64,000 nucleotides of DNA from Haloactinospora alba (GCF_006717075.1 NZ_VFQC01000001.1:2155501-2219500), one strand, 5' to 3'. Shown: positions 31,743-42,125, counted from the first letter of the stretch. The notes: generated by a model from the letters alone, not told the origin. Program-made: numbers and translations.

Positions 31743-34725
31743 ATGCACGCTCCCGCTGCCAACTCCGCCCTCATCGGCAGGGAAGCCGAGCTCCAGTCCC
31801 TGCTCTCCCACGCCCGCACCGGTTCCGGTGCCACCCTCCTTCTCGGCGGGGACGCGGGAGTGGGCAAGTCCCGGCTGCTCACCGAGTTCACCACTCGGAC
31901 ACCCGCCGGGAGCGTGGTGACGGGCGGTTGCCTGGAGCTGGGCAGCGACGGTGTCCCCTTCGCGCCGTTCCTCGCCGTGCTGCGCCAACTGTTGCGTGAG
32001 CACGGCCGGGCACCGTTCGAGACAGTGTCCCGGGGCGGCGAACACGAGCTCGCCCGGCTGCTTCCCGAGCTCGGTCCGGTACCGGACACGCACCGCGAGG
32101 GCCGCGGTGTCCTGTTCGAGCAGGTCCTGCGCCTGCTCACCGCCGCCTCCGCTCCGGACGGGCTGACCGTCGTCCTGGAGGACCTGCACTGGGCGGACAG
32201 CGCCACCCAGGACCTGCTGGTCTTCCTCGTCCGCAACCTGGACGCCTCCCCGGTGCAGCTCGTCGCGACCTACCGCTCCGACGAGCTGCACCGCGACCGC
32301 GCCCTGCGGCGCTGCTGGCCGAGCTGGAGCGGCACCCCACCGTCACCCGGCTGGAGCTGTCGCCGTTGGGCCGGGAGGACACGGCCCGGCAGGCGGCGGC
32401 GATCCGCGGCGCGGAGCTCAGTCCCGCGGAGGTCACCGCGCTGCACCAGCGCACGGGGGAAACCCGCTGTTCGTGGAGTCGTTGGCCGGACAGACCGAGA
32501 TCGCCACCGCCCCGGTTCCCGAAGGCCCGCGCGAGCTGCTGCTGTCCCCGCTGCGCGAGCTGGACGAGTCCGCCCGTCTCGTCGCCCGGGTGGCGACCGT
32601 GGACGCGTTCAGTGAGCAGCGCGTCGAGCACACCCTGTTGGCGCACGTCGCGGATCTTCCGGAGGACGAGCTGGAACGCGCGCTGCGCTCCCTGATCGAC
32701 GCCAACGTGCTGATCGTGGACGGCACGGGGTACTGCTTCCGGCACGCGCTGCTGCGCGACGCCCTGCACGCCGAGCTGCTGCCGGGCCAGCACAGCCGGC
32801 TCCACCTGCGCTAGGCCACGGCACTCGACACCTTCCCGGACACGGTTCCCGCGCACCTGCACGCCTCCCGCCAGTTCCACCACTACTACTGGGCGGGAGC
32901 CCTGCCGCAGGCGTTGTCCGCCGCCTGGCGGGCAGCGCTGCGCGCGGGCGAGACGCTCGCGTTCCACGAGGAGCTGCGCATGCTGGAACACGTGCTGGAG
33001 CTGTGGGACCGCGTCCCGGACCCGGCCGAACACGTTCCCGGTGAGAGCCGTCCCCGGGTACTCAACCACGCGGCGGCCGCCGCCCTGGAGAGCGGGAACG
33101 CCTACCGGGCCCGGGAGCTGTGCGAGGCGGGGCTCGCCCAGCTCCGGGAAGCGAGCGACGACTCCGACACCAGGACCCAGCGCGCCGTCCTGCTCCGCCG
33201 GCGGGGCAAGGCACGCGCTCACATCTCGGACAGTGACGGCCTGTCGGACATGCTCGACGCCCTCGCCATCCACCCGCCCGAGACCCCCGGCTACCGCGTC
33301 CTCCTCTCCACGATCGCCGCCGAGGTCCTGCTGCACCGGGAGGGGATCACGGTCCCGGCCGGCACTCCCGGGTTCACCGCCGAGGGCGGCGAACCACGCA
33401 CACTCACGGCGACCGACATCGCTCAGGAGGCGCTGCGCCGTCCCGGAACCGGCTCCGACTACTGCATCGAGGCGGAGTCCCTGATCACGATCGGTTCCGC
33501 GCAGTGCGAGCGGGGCGCTCTGGACGACGGGATCGACGCGATCCGGCGCGGTATGCGGCACGCGCGGGAACTGAACGAGCCCTCCGTGGAGCTGCGCGGA
33601 GCGACCCACCTGTCGCACCACCTCCGGGACGGCGGCCGCTTCTCCGAGGCGTTGGAGACGTTGGACACGGCGGTGGCCATCGCCCGCGAGCTGGGCCTGA
33701 TGAGCGCGGACGGATGCTACGTGGCCGGCAACCTCGTCGACACCCACCTGGCCCTGGGCAACGTCGATGAGAGCCGCCGGTGGGCGGACATCGGGATGAC
33801 CTGGTCGTCCTCGCCGTTCCGGCACACCCTCATGCGCGACTTCGCGATCCGCGCCGCCCTGGCCCAGGGGGACCACGAGGCCGCCCGCGACTGGGCAGCG
33901 CGGACCGACCCCTGGGAGCGGATCGGCTTCGCTCGCGTGCAGTGGGCCCAGAGCGCCGTGATCTCCGCCCTCGAACTGGCCCTGGCCGACGGCCGGGAGG
34001 CGGAGGCGTGGCGGCTCGCCGAGCGGGCGTTGCGCAGCCTGCCTTCCGCGCTCTCCCCCGGTTACGGGTGGGAGATCACGAACCTGGCCGCCGAGGCGCT
34101 ACGACGCGTCTCGGCCGACCACCCCGGCGAGGGCGAGGGAGCGGACCCGGGGGCCTGCGAGCTGCTGCGCGCGCGTGCCGCGGAGACACCGGTGCACGGC
34201 CCCGTCCACGCGGCCTTCCGGGATACGGTCGCCGCGCGTCTGGCCGAGGCGCGGGGCCTTCCCGCATGCGAGGCCCTGGAGGCGTGGCGGACTGCTTCGG
34301 AGGCGTGGGAGCGACTCGGGATGCGGCTGCACCACGTCGACACCCTGCTGGAGGCCGCACTGGCCGCGGCGAACGCGGGCGGCCGCCCGGACACGGCGGC
34401 GTGGGTCCAGCGGGCCGCCGCCACCGCGAAGGAGTGCGGGGCGCTCGTACTGGAACGGCGCGCCCGCGACCTCGCCCGCAGGCTCGGAGCCGCCGTGGAC
34501 GCGTCCTCCGGGACCGCCCCTCCCCCGCTGCCCGCGGGTCTCACCCAGCGTGAGGCGGAGGTGCTGCGGCTGCTGGCACACGGGTTCAGCAACGCCGAAC
34601 TCGCCACCGAGCTGTTCATCAGCCGCAAGACCGCCAGTGTCCACGTCTCCAGCATCCTGGGCAAGCTGGGGGTCGCCAACCGTGGCGCCGCCGGCGCCCG
34701 TGCACGCGAACTGGGGCTGAGCTGA
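31743..34725 (+). pseudogene. LuxR-family ATPase regulator (LAL type), disrupted
   Basis: An intact gene would be near 990 aa. N-terminus: IGREAELQSL, Walker A GGDAGVGKSR, Walker B VVLEDLHWAD. After LHRDRALRR (about 32310) the frame shifts by one missing base, continuing LGREDTARQAA. Near 32460 a second single-base loss in a G-run shifts it again, to LFVESLAGQ. An in-frame TAG lies at 32812, where TAC/Tyr would be expected (HLR-stop-ATALDTF). The helical sensor region and C-terminal LuxR HTH (LTQREAEVLRLLAHGFSNAEL) are intact to 34725. Either a recent pseudogene or sequencing error; three lesions argue for decay. Confidence 0.8.
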
Positions 34726-34770
34726 GAGACTGGGGGAAGCGGCAGGCGTAACGAGCAGGGGGTGATGGGA

Positions 34771-36132
34771 GTGGACCGACAACAGGAATTCGTTCTCCGC
34801 ACATTGGAGGAACGCGACATCCGCTTCGTGCGGTTGTGGTTCACCGACATACTCGGCTATCTCAAGTCGGTGGCCGTGGCCCCTGCCGAGCTGGAAGCCG
34901 CGTTCACCGAGGGCATAGGGTTCGACGGCTCGGCGATCGAGGGGTTCGCCCGGGTGTACGAGGCCGACATGCTGGCCCAGCCCGACCCGTCGACGTTCCA
35001 GGTGCTGCCGTGGCGCAACGAGCCGCACGGCACCGCCCGCATGTACTGCGACATCATGATGCCGGACGGCTCCCCCAGCTACGCCGACCCGAGGTACGTC
35101 CTCAAGCGGCAGCTCCAGCGGGCCTCCGACCTCGGGTTCACCTTCTACACCCACCCCGAGATCGAGTTCTACCTGCTGAAGAACATGCCCACCGGCGGCG
35201 AGGCCCCCGAACCCAACGACTCCGGTGGCTACTTCGACCACACGCCGCACAACAGCGCCCACGACTTCCGGCGCAACGCCATCAACATGCTGGAGGCCAT
35301 GGGGATCTCGGTGGAGTTCAGCCACCACGAGGGCGGACCGGGCCAGCAGGAGATCGACCTGCGGTACGCCGACGCGCTGACCACCGCCGACAACATCATG
35401 ACCTTCCGCCTGGTCATGCGGGAGGTGGCGATGGAGCAGGGCGTGTACGCCACGTTCATGCCCAAACCGTTCACCGAGCACCCGGGCTCGGGCATGCACA
35501 CGCACATGTCCCTGTTCGAGGGCGACCGGAACGCCTTCTACGAGCCGGGGGCGGAGTACCAGCTGTCCAAGGTCGGACGGGGGTTCATCGCCGGGGTGCT
35601 GCGGCACGCGAGCGAGATCACCGCGGTCTGCAACCAGTGGGTCAACTCCTACAAGCGGCTGTGGGACCACCCCACGGCCTCCGCCGGCGCCGGGGACGAG
35701 GCACCGGCCTACATCTGCTGGGGGCACAACAACCGTTCCGCCCTGGTTCGGGTGCCGATGTACAAACCCGCCAAGTCGACGTCCAGCAGGATCGAGTTCC
35801 GTTCCCTGGACACGGCGTGCAACCCCTACCTGACCTTCGCCGTCATCCTCGCGGCGGGGCTGAAGGGGATCGAGGAGGACTACGAGCTGCCGCCCGGCGC
35901 CGAGGACGACGTGTGGGCGCTGACCGACGCGGAGCGGCGCGCGCTCGGCATCGCACCGCTCCCGCAGAGCCTGGACGAGGCGATCCGCGCCATGGAGAGC
36001 AGCGAGCTCATCGCCGAGACTCTCGGGGAGCACGTGTTCGACTTCTTCCTGCGGAACAAGAAGGCCGAGTGGCAGGACTACCGCCGCCAGGTCACCCCCT
36101 ACGAGATCCAGCGCTACCTACCGACGCTGTAG
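34771..36132 (+). CDS. glnA2: Glutamine synthetase-like GlnA2
   Basis: 453 aa from GTG 34771 (VDRQQEFVLRTLEERDIRF), where the mycobacterial and Streptomyces GlnA2 proteins begin; ATG 34765 and GTG 34762 are in frame. GS motifs are present: FDGSAIEGFARV, HPEIEFYLL, SGMHTHMS and NNRSALVRVP. It lacks the LYDLPPEE adenylylation loop, having YELPPGAEDDVW. In S. coelicolor GlnA2 (SCO2241) was characterised as a gamma-glutamylpolyamine synthetase, and glnE-glnA2 linkage is conserved. Whether this one uses ammonia or polyamines cannot be told from sequence alone. Confidence 0.9.
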   Translation: MDRQQEFVLRTLEERDIRFVRLWFTDILGYLKSVAVAPAELEAAFTEGIGFDGSAIEGFARVYEADMLAQPDPSTFQVLPWRNEPHGTARMYCDIMMPDGSPSYADPRYVLKRQLQRASDLGFTFYTHPEIEFYLLKNMPTGGEAPEPNDSGGYFDHTPHNSAHDFRRNAINMLEAMGISVEFSHHEGGPGQQEIDLRYADALTTADNIMTFRLVMREVAMEQGVYATFMPKPFTEHPGSGMHTHMSLFEGDRNAFYEPGAEYQLSKVGRGFIAGVLRHASEITAVCNQWVNSYKRLWDHPTASAGAGDEAPAYICWGHNNRSALVRVPMYKPAKSTSSRIEFRSLDTACNPYLTFAVILAAGLKGIEEDYELPPGAEDDVWALTDAERRALGIAPLPQSLDEAIRAMESSELIAETLGEHVFDFFLRNKKAEWQDYRRQVTPYEIQRYLPTL

Positions 36133-36431
36133 ACCGGAATGCGCCGGTTTCAGAATGTTCAATTCCTTTGTCGTCCGAAGCGAGAAATGTCGCGATCACG
36201 GGGTGGTCGGACGCCGAGCGGGCAAGGAACTCTGAAACCGGCAATCCCGGACACATGACACGAACGAATATCCGAATAACGCCCCACCGCCACAGACGAT
36301 TGCGTTAGGGTCCCAACCAGTCCGACGGGAGCGCCACGGAATTCCCATCCGTGCGTTTCCCTATCGCGGGATACCAGCGAGAATTCCCGGTCGGCCTCGT
36401 CAGCCCCCGACTGACCAGAGGACCCTTGTCC
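36133..36431. other. Intergenic region between glnA2 and the conservon
   Basis: About 300 bp. A small hairpin (ACCGG-n6-CCGGT) lies directly after the glnA2 stop. The rest has no clear gene and should hold the cvn promoter. Confidence 0.5.
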
Positions 36432-37904
36432 ATGGCACCACGTCTGTCCGAGCGTAGTCACACTCGTCTTCCGGCCGCCCAGCAGGCCGCGTTCGTCTTC
36501 GTCACCGTCGCCGTCCTCGCTGCCTGCGCGCTGCTCTGGACCGTGTTCGCCGCGCCCGCCCGCACGGAACCGTTCGTGGCCGTGTACGGCGGAACCACTG
36601 GTCTCCTGCTCTCCGCCGCCCTCGCCGCCGCCACCTACCACGCCGCCGCCGCGCGCGCGTTTCGGGAACACGGCTCGTGGCTGGACGCCCGCGTCGCCGC
36701 CCTCGAGGCGGAGATACGCGCATTCGAGGAGGAGGCGCGCTACCTCGCCGACGAGGTCCTCCCCGCCATCGGGGAACGCGGCGCCCCGGAGACACCGGCC
36801 GAGACGCGGCTCTCCGGCACCGGGCGGGTGAGCAACGAGGCACTGGCACACCTGCGGGACGGTATGGCCCGGGAGGTCAGGAAGGCGGAACGGCGCGGCT
36901 CCTCCGCGATGAGCGCGTGCGCCAGTGCCGCGGCCCGGGTGCAGGCCCAGGTCACCACCATGCTCGCCCAGTTGCGGAGTCTGGAGGACCGCTACGGGGA
37001 TCAGCCCTCGGTCTTCGGTGACCTGCTGGAGCTGGACCACCGGGCCGCGCAGACGGGAAGACTCGCGGACAGCTTCGCCCTCCTCAGCGGCGGGCGCTCC
37101 GGGCGCCGCTGGACCAGACCCGTCGCGATGGAGAGCATCCTCCGCGGGGCCGTGAGCCGCATCTGGGCCTACCGACGGGTTCGGCTGAACTTCACGAGCA
37201 CCGCCGCCGTCGCCGGACACGCCGCCGAAGGGGTCATGCACGCGCTGGCCGAGGTGATGGACAACGCCACCTCGTTCTCCGCCACCAACACCGAGGTCCA
37301 CGTGTTCGTGGAGGAGGTGGACCACGGTGTGGCGATCGTGGTGGAGGACAGCGGGTTGGGAATGCGCTCCCGGGAACGGCAGCGTGCGGAGCAGCTCGTT
37401 TCCGAGTCACGGGCGTTGACGACCCTCCCCGGCACCCGCCTGGGGCTGGCCGTCGTGGGGCGTATCGCGGACAAGTACGGCCTCACCGTCAACTTCCGGC
37501 CCTCCTCCCGGGGCGGGACCGGCGTGGTCCTGCTCGTACCGCGCCGTCTCATCACGCATCCGAAACCGCTCGTCGACGAGCTCACTACACCCAGCGAGCC
37601 CGCCGCGAAGGAGCCGCGAACGGTCCACGGCAGCGCGGACGGGGGGTCGCGGCGGGTTCCCGAGGCTCCGAGGACGGCGCCGCAGGAGGACGGGAACCGG
37701 GAGAACGAAACACGGCAGCAGCAGGACGGGGACCTTCCCAAGCGGCGTCGCGGCTCCACATTGGCGTCCGCGCCCCGGCCGACGTCCGCGCCGAACGCGC
37801 ATGTCCCACGGGAGCGGACCGATCCGGCCACCAGGTTCGCCGCTTTCCGCCAGTCAGGGAGAACCGGTCCCGGTGCCGGGAACCAGGAGGCGGAAGACCG
37901 GTAG
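36432..37904 (+). CDS. cvnA: Conservon CvnA: membrane histidine-kinase-like protein
   Basis: 490 aa from ATG 36432 (AGAGGA 9 bp upstream). Two membrane helices lie near the N-terminus (AAFVFVTVAVLAACALLWTVF, FVAVYGGTTGLLLSAALAAA). A coiled-coil segment follows (RVAALEAEIRAFEEEARYL), then a GHKL ATPase with N-box EVMDNATSFSA, G1 VEDSGLGM and G2 RGGTGVVLLVP. A long disordered tail ends the protein. In conservons CvnA is a sensor kinase-like membrane platform for a GTPase complex. Genes cvnB to cvnE follow in the standard order. Confidence 0.93.
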   Translation: MAPRLSERSHTRLPAAQQAAFVFVTVAVLAACALLWTVFAAPARTEPFVAVYGGTTGLLLSAALAAATYHAAAARAFREHGSWLDARVAALEAEIRAFEEEARYLADEVLPAIGERGAPETPAETRLSGTGRVSNEALAHLRDGMAREVRKAERRGSSAMSACASAAARVQAQVTTMLAQLRSLEDRYGDQPSVFGDLLELDHRAAQTGRLADSFALLSGGRSGRRWTRPVAMESILRGAVSRIWAYRRVRLNFTSTAAVAGHAAEGVMHALAEVMDNATSFSATNTEVHVFVEEVDHGVAIVVEDSGLGMRSRERQRAEQLVSESRALTTLPGTRLGLAVVGRIADKYGLTVNFRPSSRGGTGVVLLVPRRLITHPKPLVDELTTPSEPAAKEPRTVHGSADGGSRRVPEAPRTAPQEDGNRENETRQQQDGDLPKRRRGSTLASAPRPTSAPNAHVPRERTDPATRFAAFRQSGRTGPGAGNQEAEDR

Positions 37905-38105
37905 GTGCCCTCCCGGCATCCGGGACTCCGGGAAGACACCCCCACGATCGGCCGTCCCCACGGGTCCCACCGGGACGCACACGGCCGGCAGGCGACACCC
38001 CGCTCGCGCGGTGGGCGTCTTCTCCGCCGAGACCGAACTGGAGCACAGGATAGGAGGAGCTGGTCACGAGACCGGCAGGCACGGCGTCGTGACCCGTAAC
38101 CGCGT

Positions 38106-38522
38106 ATGAGTACCACGGATCGCAGCCTTGATTGGCTACTTGAGAACCTCCTGGAGAAAACGCCCGGTATGCAGCACGCCCTCGTACTGTCGCGGGACGG
38201 CCTCAAACTGTGCTTCACCCCGGGGCTGGACGAGGACAAGGCCGACCAGTTGTCGGCGATAGCGGCCGGTATCCAGAGCCTGTCGCTGAGCGCCTCAGCC
38301 GAGTTCGGCGACAGCATCGGCCCCGGGCAGGCGATGGTGGAGTTCGGCGGTGGGCTCCTGCTGATCGTGCAGGCGGGCGACGGAGCGCACCTGGCCGCGC
38401 TCACCGAGGAGGACGCCGACGTCGGCATCGTCGGCCACAACATGAACGAGCTGGTGGAACAGATCGGCTGGCACCTCACGGCACCACCCCGCCTCTCCGA
38501 GCGCGAAGTCCGAACGCCATGA
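38106..38522 (+). CDS. cvnB: Conservon CvnB: roadblock/LC7 protein
   Basis: 138 aa. Roadblock/LC7 fold: LDWLLENLLEKTPGMQHALVLS, then SRDGLKLCFTPGL and GGGLLLIVQAGDGAHLAAL. Related to MglB-like regulators of small GTPases; in conservons it acts with CvnD. It starts 201 bp after cvnA, a wider gap than usual, with no gene in between. Its stop overlaps the cvnC start (ATGA). Confidence 0.95.
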   Translation: MSTTDRSLDWLLENLLEKTPGMQHALVLSRDGLKLCFTPGLDEDKADQLSAIAAGIQSLSLSASAEFGDSIGPGQAMVEFGGGLLLIVQAGDGAHLAALTEEDADVGIVGHNMNELVEQIGWHLTAPPRLSEREVRTP

Positions 38523-38875
38523 ACCGACGCTCCATCGACAACGAGAGACCGGACCGCCTCTACGCCGTGACCAGTGGACGCAGCCGCACGGAGGAGGAGC
38601 TTGACACGGTCACGCTCATCGTCAGCGAGTGCGCTCCCACAGCCGGCATGCAGTCGGAACACGTCAGGATCCTGCACCTGTGCCAGCGCCCTGTGGCGGT
38701 GGTGGAGCTCTCCGCCGAACTCGAGCTGCCCGTGACAGCGGTGCGTATCCTGCTTCGCGATCTCATGGACACCGGCCGGGTCACCGCCCGCCACCCCTCA
38801 TCGGCGCCCACGCAGGCACACTCTCCCGACTCCGACACCCTGAAACAGGTGCTGCATGCGCTCCAACGTCTCTGA
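38519..38875 (+). CDS. cvnC: Conservon CvnC: DUF742 protein
   Basis: 118 aa. DUF742 family: DRLYAVTSGRSR, then the core SEHVRILHLCQRPVAVVELS, a winged-helix-like AELELPVTAVRILLRDL and a C-terminal LKQVLHALQRL. The domain links CvnA-type kinases with the small GTPase. It overlaps cvnB by 4 bp and cvnD by 20 bp. Confidence 0.94.
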   Translation: MNRRSIDNERPDRLYAVTSGRSRTEEELDTVTLIVSECAPTAGMQSEHVRILHLCQRPVAVVELSAELELPVTAVRILLRDLMDTGRVTARHPSSAPTQAHSPDSDTLKQVLHALQRL

Positions 38876-39476
38876 GCAACCGGTGCCCACTCCCCGGACT
38901 CCCCTGCCGAACGCCGCTCGGGACGCGCTGAAACTCGTGGTCGTCGGCGGTTTCGGAGTGGGCAAGACGACCATGGTGGGGTCCGTCAGCGAGATCCGCC
39001 CGCTGAGCACCGAAGAGACCATGACCCAGGCGAGCACGGGGGTCGACGACACCAGCGGCGTGCGGAGCAAGACGGCCACCACCGCCGCGTTCGACTTCGG
39101 CCGTATCACCATCAACGAGTACAAGGTGCTCTACCTTTTCGGAGCACCCGGTCAGGAACGCTTCTGGTTCCTGTGGAACCAGCTCTTCTCCGGAAGCCTC
39201 GGTGCCGTCGTCATGGTGGACACGCGCCGGGTGGAGGACTCCTGGTACTCCATCGACCGGTTGGAGCACCACCGCATGCCGTTCGTGGTGGCCGTCAACC
39301 GTTTCCGCCCCGGACCCGACCTCGGTCAGGTGCGTGAGGCGCTCTCCCTCTCGGAGGAGGTGCCCCTGCTCGAGTGCGACGCGCGGAGGCGGGACTCGTG
39401 CAAGAACGTCCTCATCACGCTCGTCCACCACCTGGCAGACCCGAACCAGCAGCCGGACCGGGAAGGTACGCCGTGA
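38856..39476 (+). CDS. cvnD: Conservon CvnD: small Ras-like GTPase
   Basis: 206 aa. P-loop GGFGVGKTTM at about residues 31-40, G3 motif FGAPGQERF, and a G4-like AVNRF in place of NKxD. The CvnD GTPases switch signalling in the conservon complex, likely with the roadblock protein as regulator. Its ATG lies inside the end of cvnC and its stop overlaps the cvnE start, so all are translationally coupled. Confidence 0.94.
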   Translation: MRSNVSEQPVPTPRTPLPNAARDALKLVVVGGFGVGKTTMVGSVSEIRPLSTEETMTQASTGVDDTSGVRSKTATTAAFDFGRITINEYKVLYLFGAPGQERFWFLWNQLFSGSLGAVVMVDTRRVEDSWYSIDRLEHHRMPFVVAVNRFRPGPDLGQVREALSLSEEVPLLECDARRRDSCKNVLITLVHHLADPNQQPDREGTP

Positions 39477-40768
39477 CGCACACTCCCAGCACTCCCGACC
39501 CCGCCGTACCGCCCCAGGGCACGTCATCGCCGCTCCTGGCGCGGTACCCCGACCACAGGAACGCCGTACGATTCTACGGCCCGGACATCACCGGCGACCC
39601 CGCCGCCCTGTACCGGGACCTGCGCAAACGCTTCGACTCGGTCGCGCCGATCCTGCTCGACGGCGACATACCCGCCTGGTTCGTCCTGGGATACCGGGAG
39701 CTGCACCATGTCACCAGCAATCCGCAACTGTTCGCCCGCGACTGCCGCCGGTGGAACGTCTGGGACCACATCCCCGACGACTGGCCGCTCATGCCCTACG
39801 TGGGATGGACGCCCTCGGTGATGTTCGCGGAGGGGACCGAGCACCAGCGCCGTGCCGGAGCCCTGGGGGACGCGCTCGACGACACGGACCGCACCGAGCT
39901 GCGGGAGATATGCGAACAGGTCGCGGACGGGATCGTCGACACCTTCGTGGGAGACGGGCGCGCGGACCTGGTCTCCCAGTACGCGCACCAGATACCGGCC
40001 GGGGTCATCGCCCGCCTGTACGGGTTGCCCGAGTCCGAGATCCCCGCGCTGGTCGACGACATCCTCGACTCGCTCGACGTCCACGAGGACGCTGCCAAAG
40101 CGCACCAGCGCGTGCACGACAGGATGCGCGAGCTCGTCACGGCGCGGAGCGCGCAGCGCGGGGAGGACGTGCCGTCGAAGCTGCTGGACCATCCCGCCGG
40201 CCTCAGCGTCGACGAGATCGTCATCGACCTGCTCGTGGTGATGGCCGCCGCCCAGGCGCCCACCGGCAACTGGATCGGCAACGCCCTGCGGCTGATGCTC
40301 CTGGACGACGACTTCTCGGTGACGCTGCAGGGCGGACGCAGCAGTCCCGGACAGGCGCTGAACGAGGTGCTGTGGAAGAACACGCCGACCCAGAACTTCA
40401 TCGGCCGTTGGGCCGTACAGGCCTGTGAGGTGGGCGGTTGGCAGGTGAGACGGGGGGATCTGCTGGTTCTCGGCCTCTCCGCGGCCAACACCGACCCGCG
40501 GGTCGATCCCGAGGCCTCGGAGGACTTCGGGGTCAACCGGGCCCACATGTCCTTCGGGAACGGAGAGCACGGCTGCCCGTTCCCCGCACCGGAGCTCGCC
40601 GAAATCATCGCCCGCACAGCGATCGAGGTGCTGCTGGACCGGCTGCCCGACCTCGAGCTCGCGGTCCCCTCCCGGGAACTCCACTGGCGGCCCTCGGTAT
40701 GGATGCGTGGCCTGTTCTCGCTGCCGGTGGTGTTCACGCCGACGGTTCCCGAGCTGCGGCAGGGGTGA
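39473..40768 (+). CDS. cvnE: Conservon CvnE: atypical cytochrome P450 (CYP157-like)
   Basis: 431 aa from GTG 39473 (GGAAGG upstream). The heme-binding loop SFGNGEHGCPFPA keeps the Cys ligand. The K-helix ExxR is replaced by EVLW (LNEVLWKNTP), and the I-helix lacks the AGxxT motif (VMAAAQAPTGNW). Loss of ExxR is a known feature of the CYP157 family, whose members sit in conservons, often beside a CYP154 gene. The function of these P450s is unknown. Closely coupled to cvnD; converges on a second P450. Confidence 0.9.
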   Translation: MTHTPSTPDPAVPPQGTSSPLLARYPDHRNAVRFYGPDITGDPAALYRDLRKRFDSVAPILLDGDIPAWFVLGYRELHHVTSNPQLFARDCRRWNVWDHIPDDWPLMPYVGWTPSVMFAEGTEHQRRAGALGDALDDTDRTELREICEQVADGIVDTFVGDGRADLVSQYAHQIPAGVIARLYGLPESEIPALVDDILDSLDVHEDAAKAHQRVHDRMRELVTARSAQRGEDVPSKLLDHPAGLSVDEIVIDLLVVMAAAQAPTGNWIGNALRLMLLDDDFSVTLQGGRSSPGQALNEVLWKNTPTQNFIGRWAVQACEVGGWQVRRGDLLVLGLSAANTDPRVDPEASEDFGVNRAHMSFGNGEHGCPFPAPELAEIIARTAIEVLLDRLPDLELAVPSRELHWRPSVWMRGLFSLPVVFTPTVPELRQG

Positions 40769-40814
40769 GCGCCACCGCGCCGGAGGCCGGCGGCGCCACC
40801 ACGCGTGGCCGGGC

Positions 40815-40856
40815 GCGCCGCGCCGCGTCGGCCGGGACCGGTACGCGGCGCGGCGC
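40815..40856. terminator. Bidirectional hairpin between converging P450 genes
   Basis: 13-bp perfect stem (GCGCCGCGCCGCG with 40844-40856), 16-nt loop, no T-tract, midway between the two stops. Confidence 0.65.
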
Positions 40857-40892
40857 TGCGGATGTGACCGTCCACGGCCTCCAAAGGCCGGT

Positions 40893-42125
40893 TCACCTCG
40901 GGGTGCTACGCGCCCGCGGGGTGAACCGGAGGGGCACGGTGGCGGGACCGCGGGTGAACACCCCCTGTTCTGTGGGGACGGCGCCGTCCGCGGGACGGAT
41001 GTCGTCCATGGCGTCCAGCAGGTCGTTCGTCGCCACCCGCACCTCCGTCTCGGCGAGCAGGGCACCGACGCAGAAGTGGCGTCCGAGAGCGAACGCCACG
41101 TGGTCGGCGGCTGCGGTGAACGAACGCGTGGTGTCCGTCTCCTCCCGGAAGATGTCGAACGTGTCCGGGTCGGAGTACTGCCGCTCGTCACGGTTGGCGG
41201 CACCGATGAGGCAGATGACGGTACTGCCCGCGGGGACCGTGCCACCGCTGAGGGTGACGTCGGAGCCCGGTTGGCGCATGATCATGTGGACGGGTGGCGT
41301 GTAGCGCAGGGTTTCCACGAACGCCTTCGGGATGAGCTCGCGGTCGTGGCGCAGCGCGGCCAGCTGTTCCGGGTGCTGCGCGAGGTTCGCGAACATGCTC
41401 GCGATGGCCTTGTCCGTGGTCTCCCCGCCCGCGGCGAGCAGCAGACTGCAGAACGCCTTGATCTCCTCGTCGCTCATCGACGTGCCGTCGATCTCCGCCT
41501 GGCACAGGTTGGAGAGCAGGTCACCGCCCGGGTGTTCCCGCCGGCGCTGGATGACGGGGAGCATGTAGGAGGCGAGTTCCTCCCGGGTGCGCATGCCGTC
41601 CTCGATGATTCCGGGGTCCTGCGAGAGGTTCCCGAGGAACGCGATGATCGAAGTGTACCAGCGGTGGAACCGGTCGTGGTCCGACGTGTCCAGGCCGAGC
41701 ATGTCGACGATGACGTTGATGGGAAAGCGCGTCGCGAACTGCGACACGAGCTCCACGCTGCCGGCGTCGCGGAACCCGTCGATGAGTTCCCGACTGTTGC
41801 GCTCGATCACCGGCAGGAACTTGTCCTGCAGTTCGCTCCCGCGGAACGCGGGCGCCACCAGGGCGCGGCGCACCGCGTGCTCCCGCCCGTCCAGCTGCAG
41901 GATCGTGCGGCCGTGCACCGGTTCCAGCTGCCAGTCGTAGTTGGCGGTCGTGAACGCTGACTCCTTGAACGCGCGGCGCACGTCCTCGTACCGCGAAATG
42001 ATGTAGCTCTGTGTTCCCTCGTGCCAGATCAGTGGGGCGTCCTGCCGCATGGCCCGGTACGCCGCGTAGGGGTTGGCGGTGAACTCCTCGGAAAGGATGT
42101 CCGGAATATCATGAGCCGTCGCCAT
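40893..42125 (-). CDS. Cytochrome P450, canonical
   Basis: 410 aa from ATG 42125 (GAGGAG 4 bp upstream). All P450 signatures are intact: I-helix LAAGGETTD, K-helix ETLR with the following YTPPVHMIMR, and heme loop FALGRHFCVG. It hydroxylates or otherwise oxidises an unknown small substrate with electrons from a ferredoxin, which is not encoded nearby. Converges on cvnE. The pairing of a canonical P450 with an ExxR-less conservon P450 recalls the CYP154/CYP157 pairs of Streptomyces. The MFS gene follows about 230 bp on, same strand. Confidence 0.93.
   Translation of the reverse strand: MATAHDIPDILSEEFTANPYAAYRAMRQDAPLIWHEGTQSYIISRYEDVRRAFKESAFTTANYDWQLEPVHGRTILQLDGREHAVRRALVAPAFRGSELQDKFLPVIERNSRELIDGFRDAGSVELVSQFATRFPINVIVDMLGLDTSDHDRFHRWYTSIIAFLGNLSQDPGIIEDGMRTREELASYMLPVIQRRREHPGGDLLSNLCQAEIDGTSMSDEEIKAFCSLLLAAGGETTDKAIASMFANLAQHPEQLAALRHDRELIPKAFVETLRYTPPVHMIMRQPGSDVTLSGGTVPAGSTVICLIGAANRDERQYSDPDTFDIFREETDTTRSFTAAADHVAFALGRHFCVGALLAETEVRVATNDLLDAMDDIRPADGAVPTEQGVFTRGPATVPLRFTPRARSTPR

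Noticed and set aside
34099-36033. 644-codon minus-strand frame over glnA2
   Set aside because: Mirror of the glnA2 codons; composition of a GC shadow.
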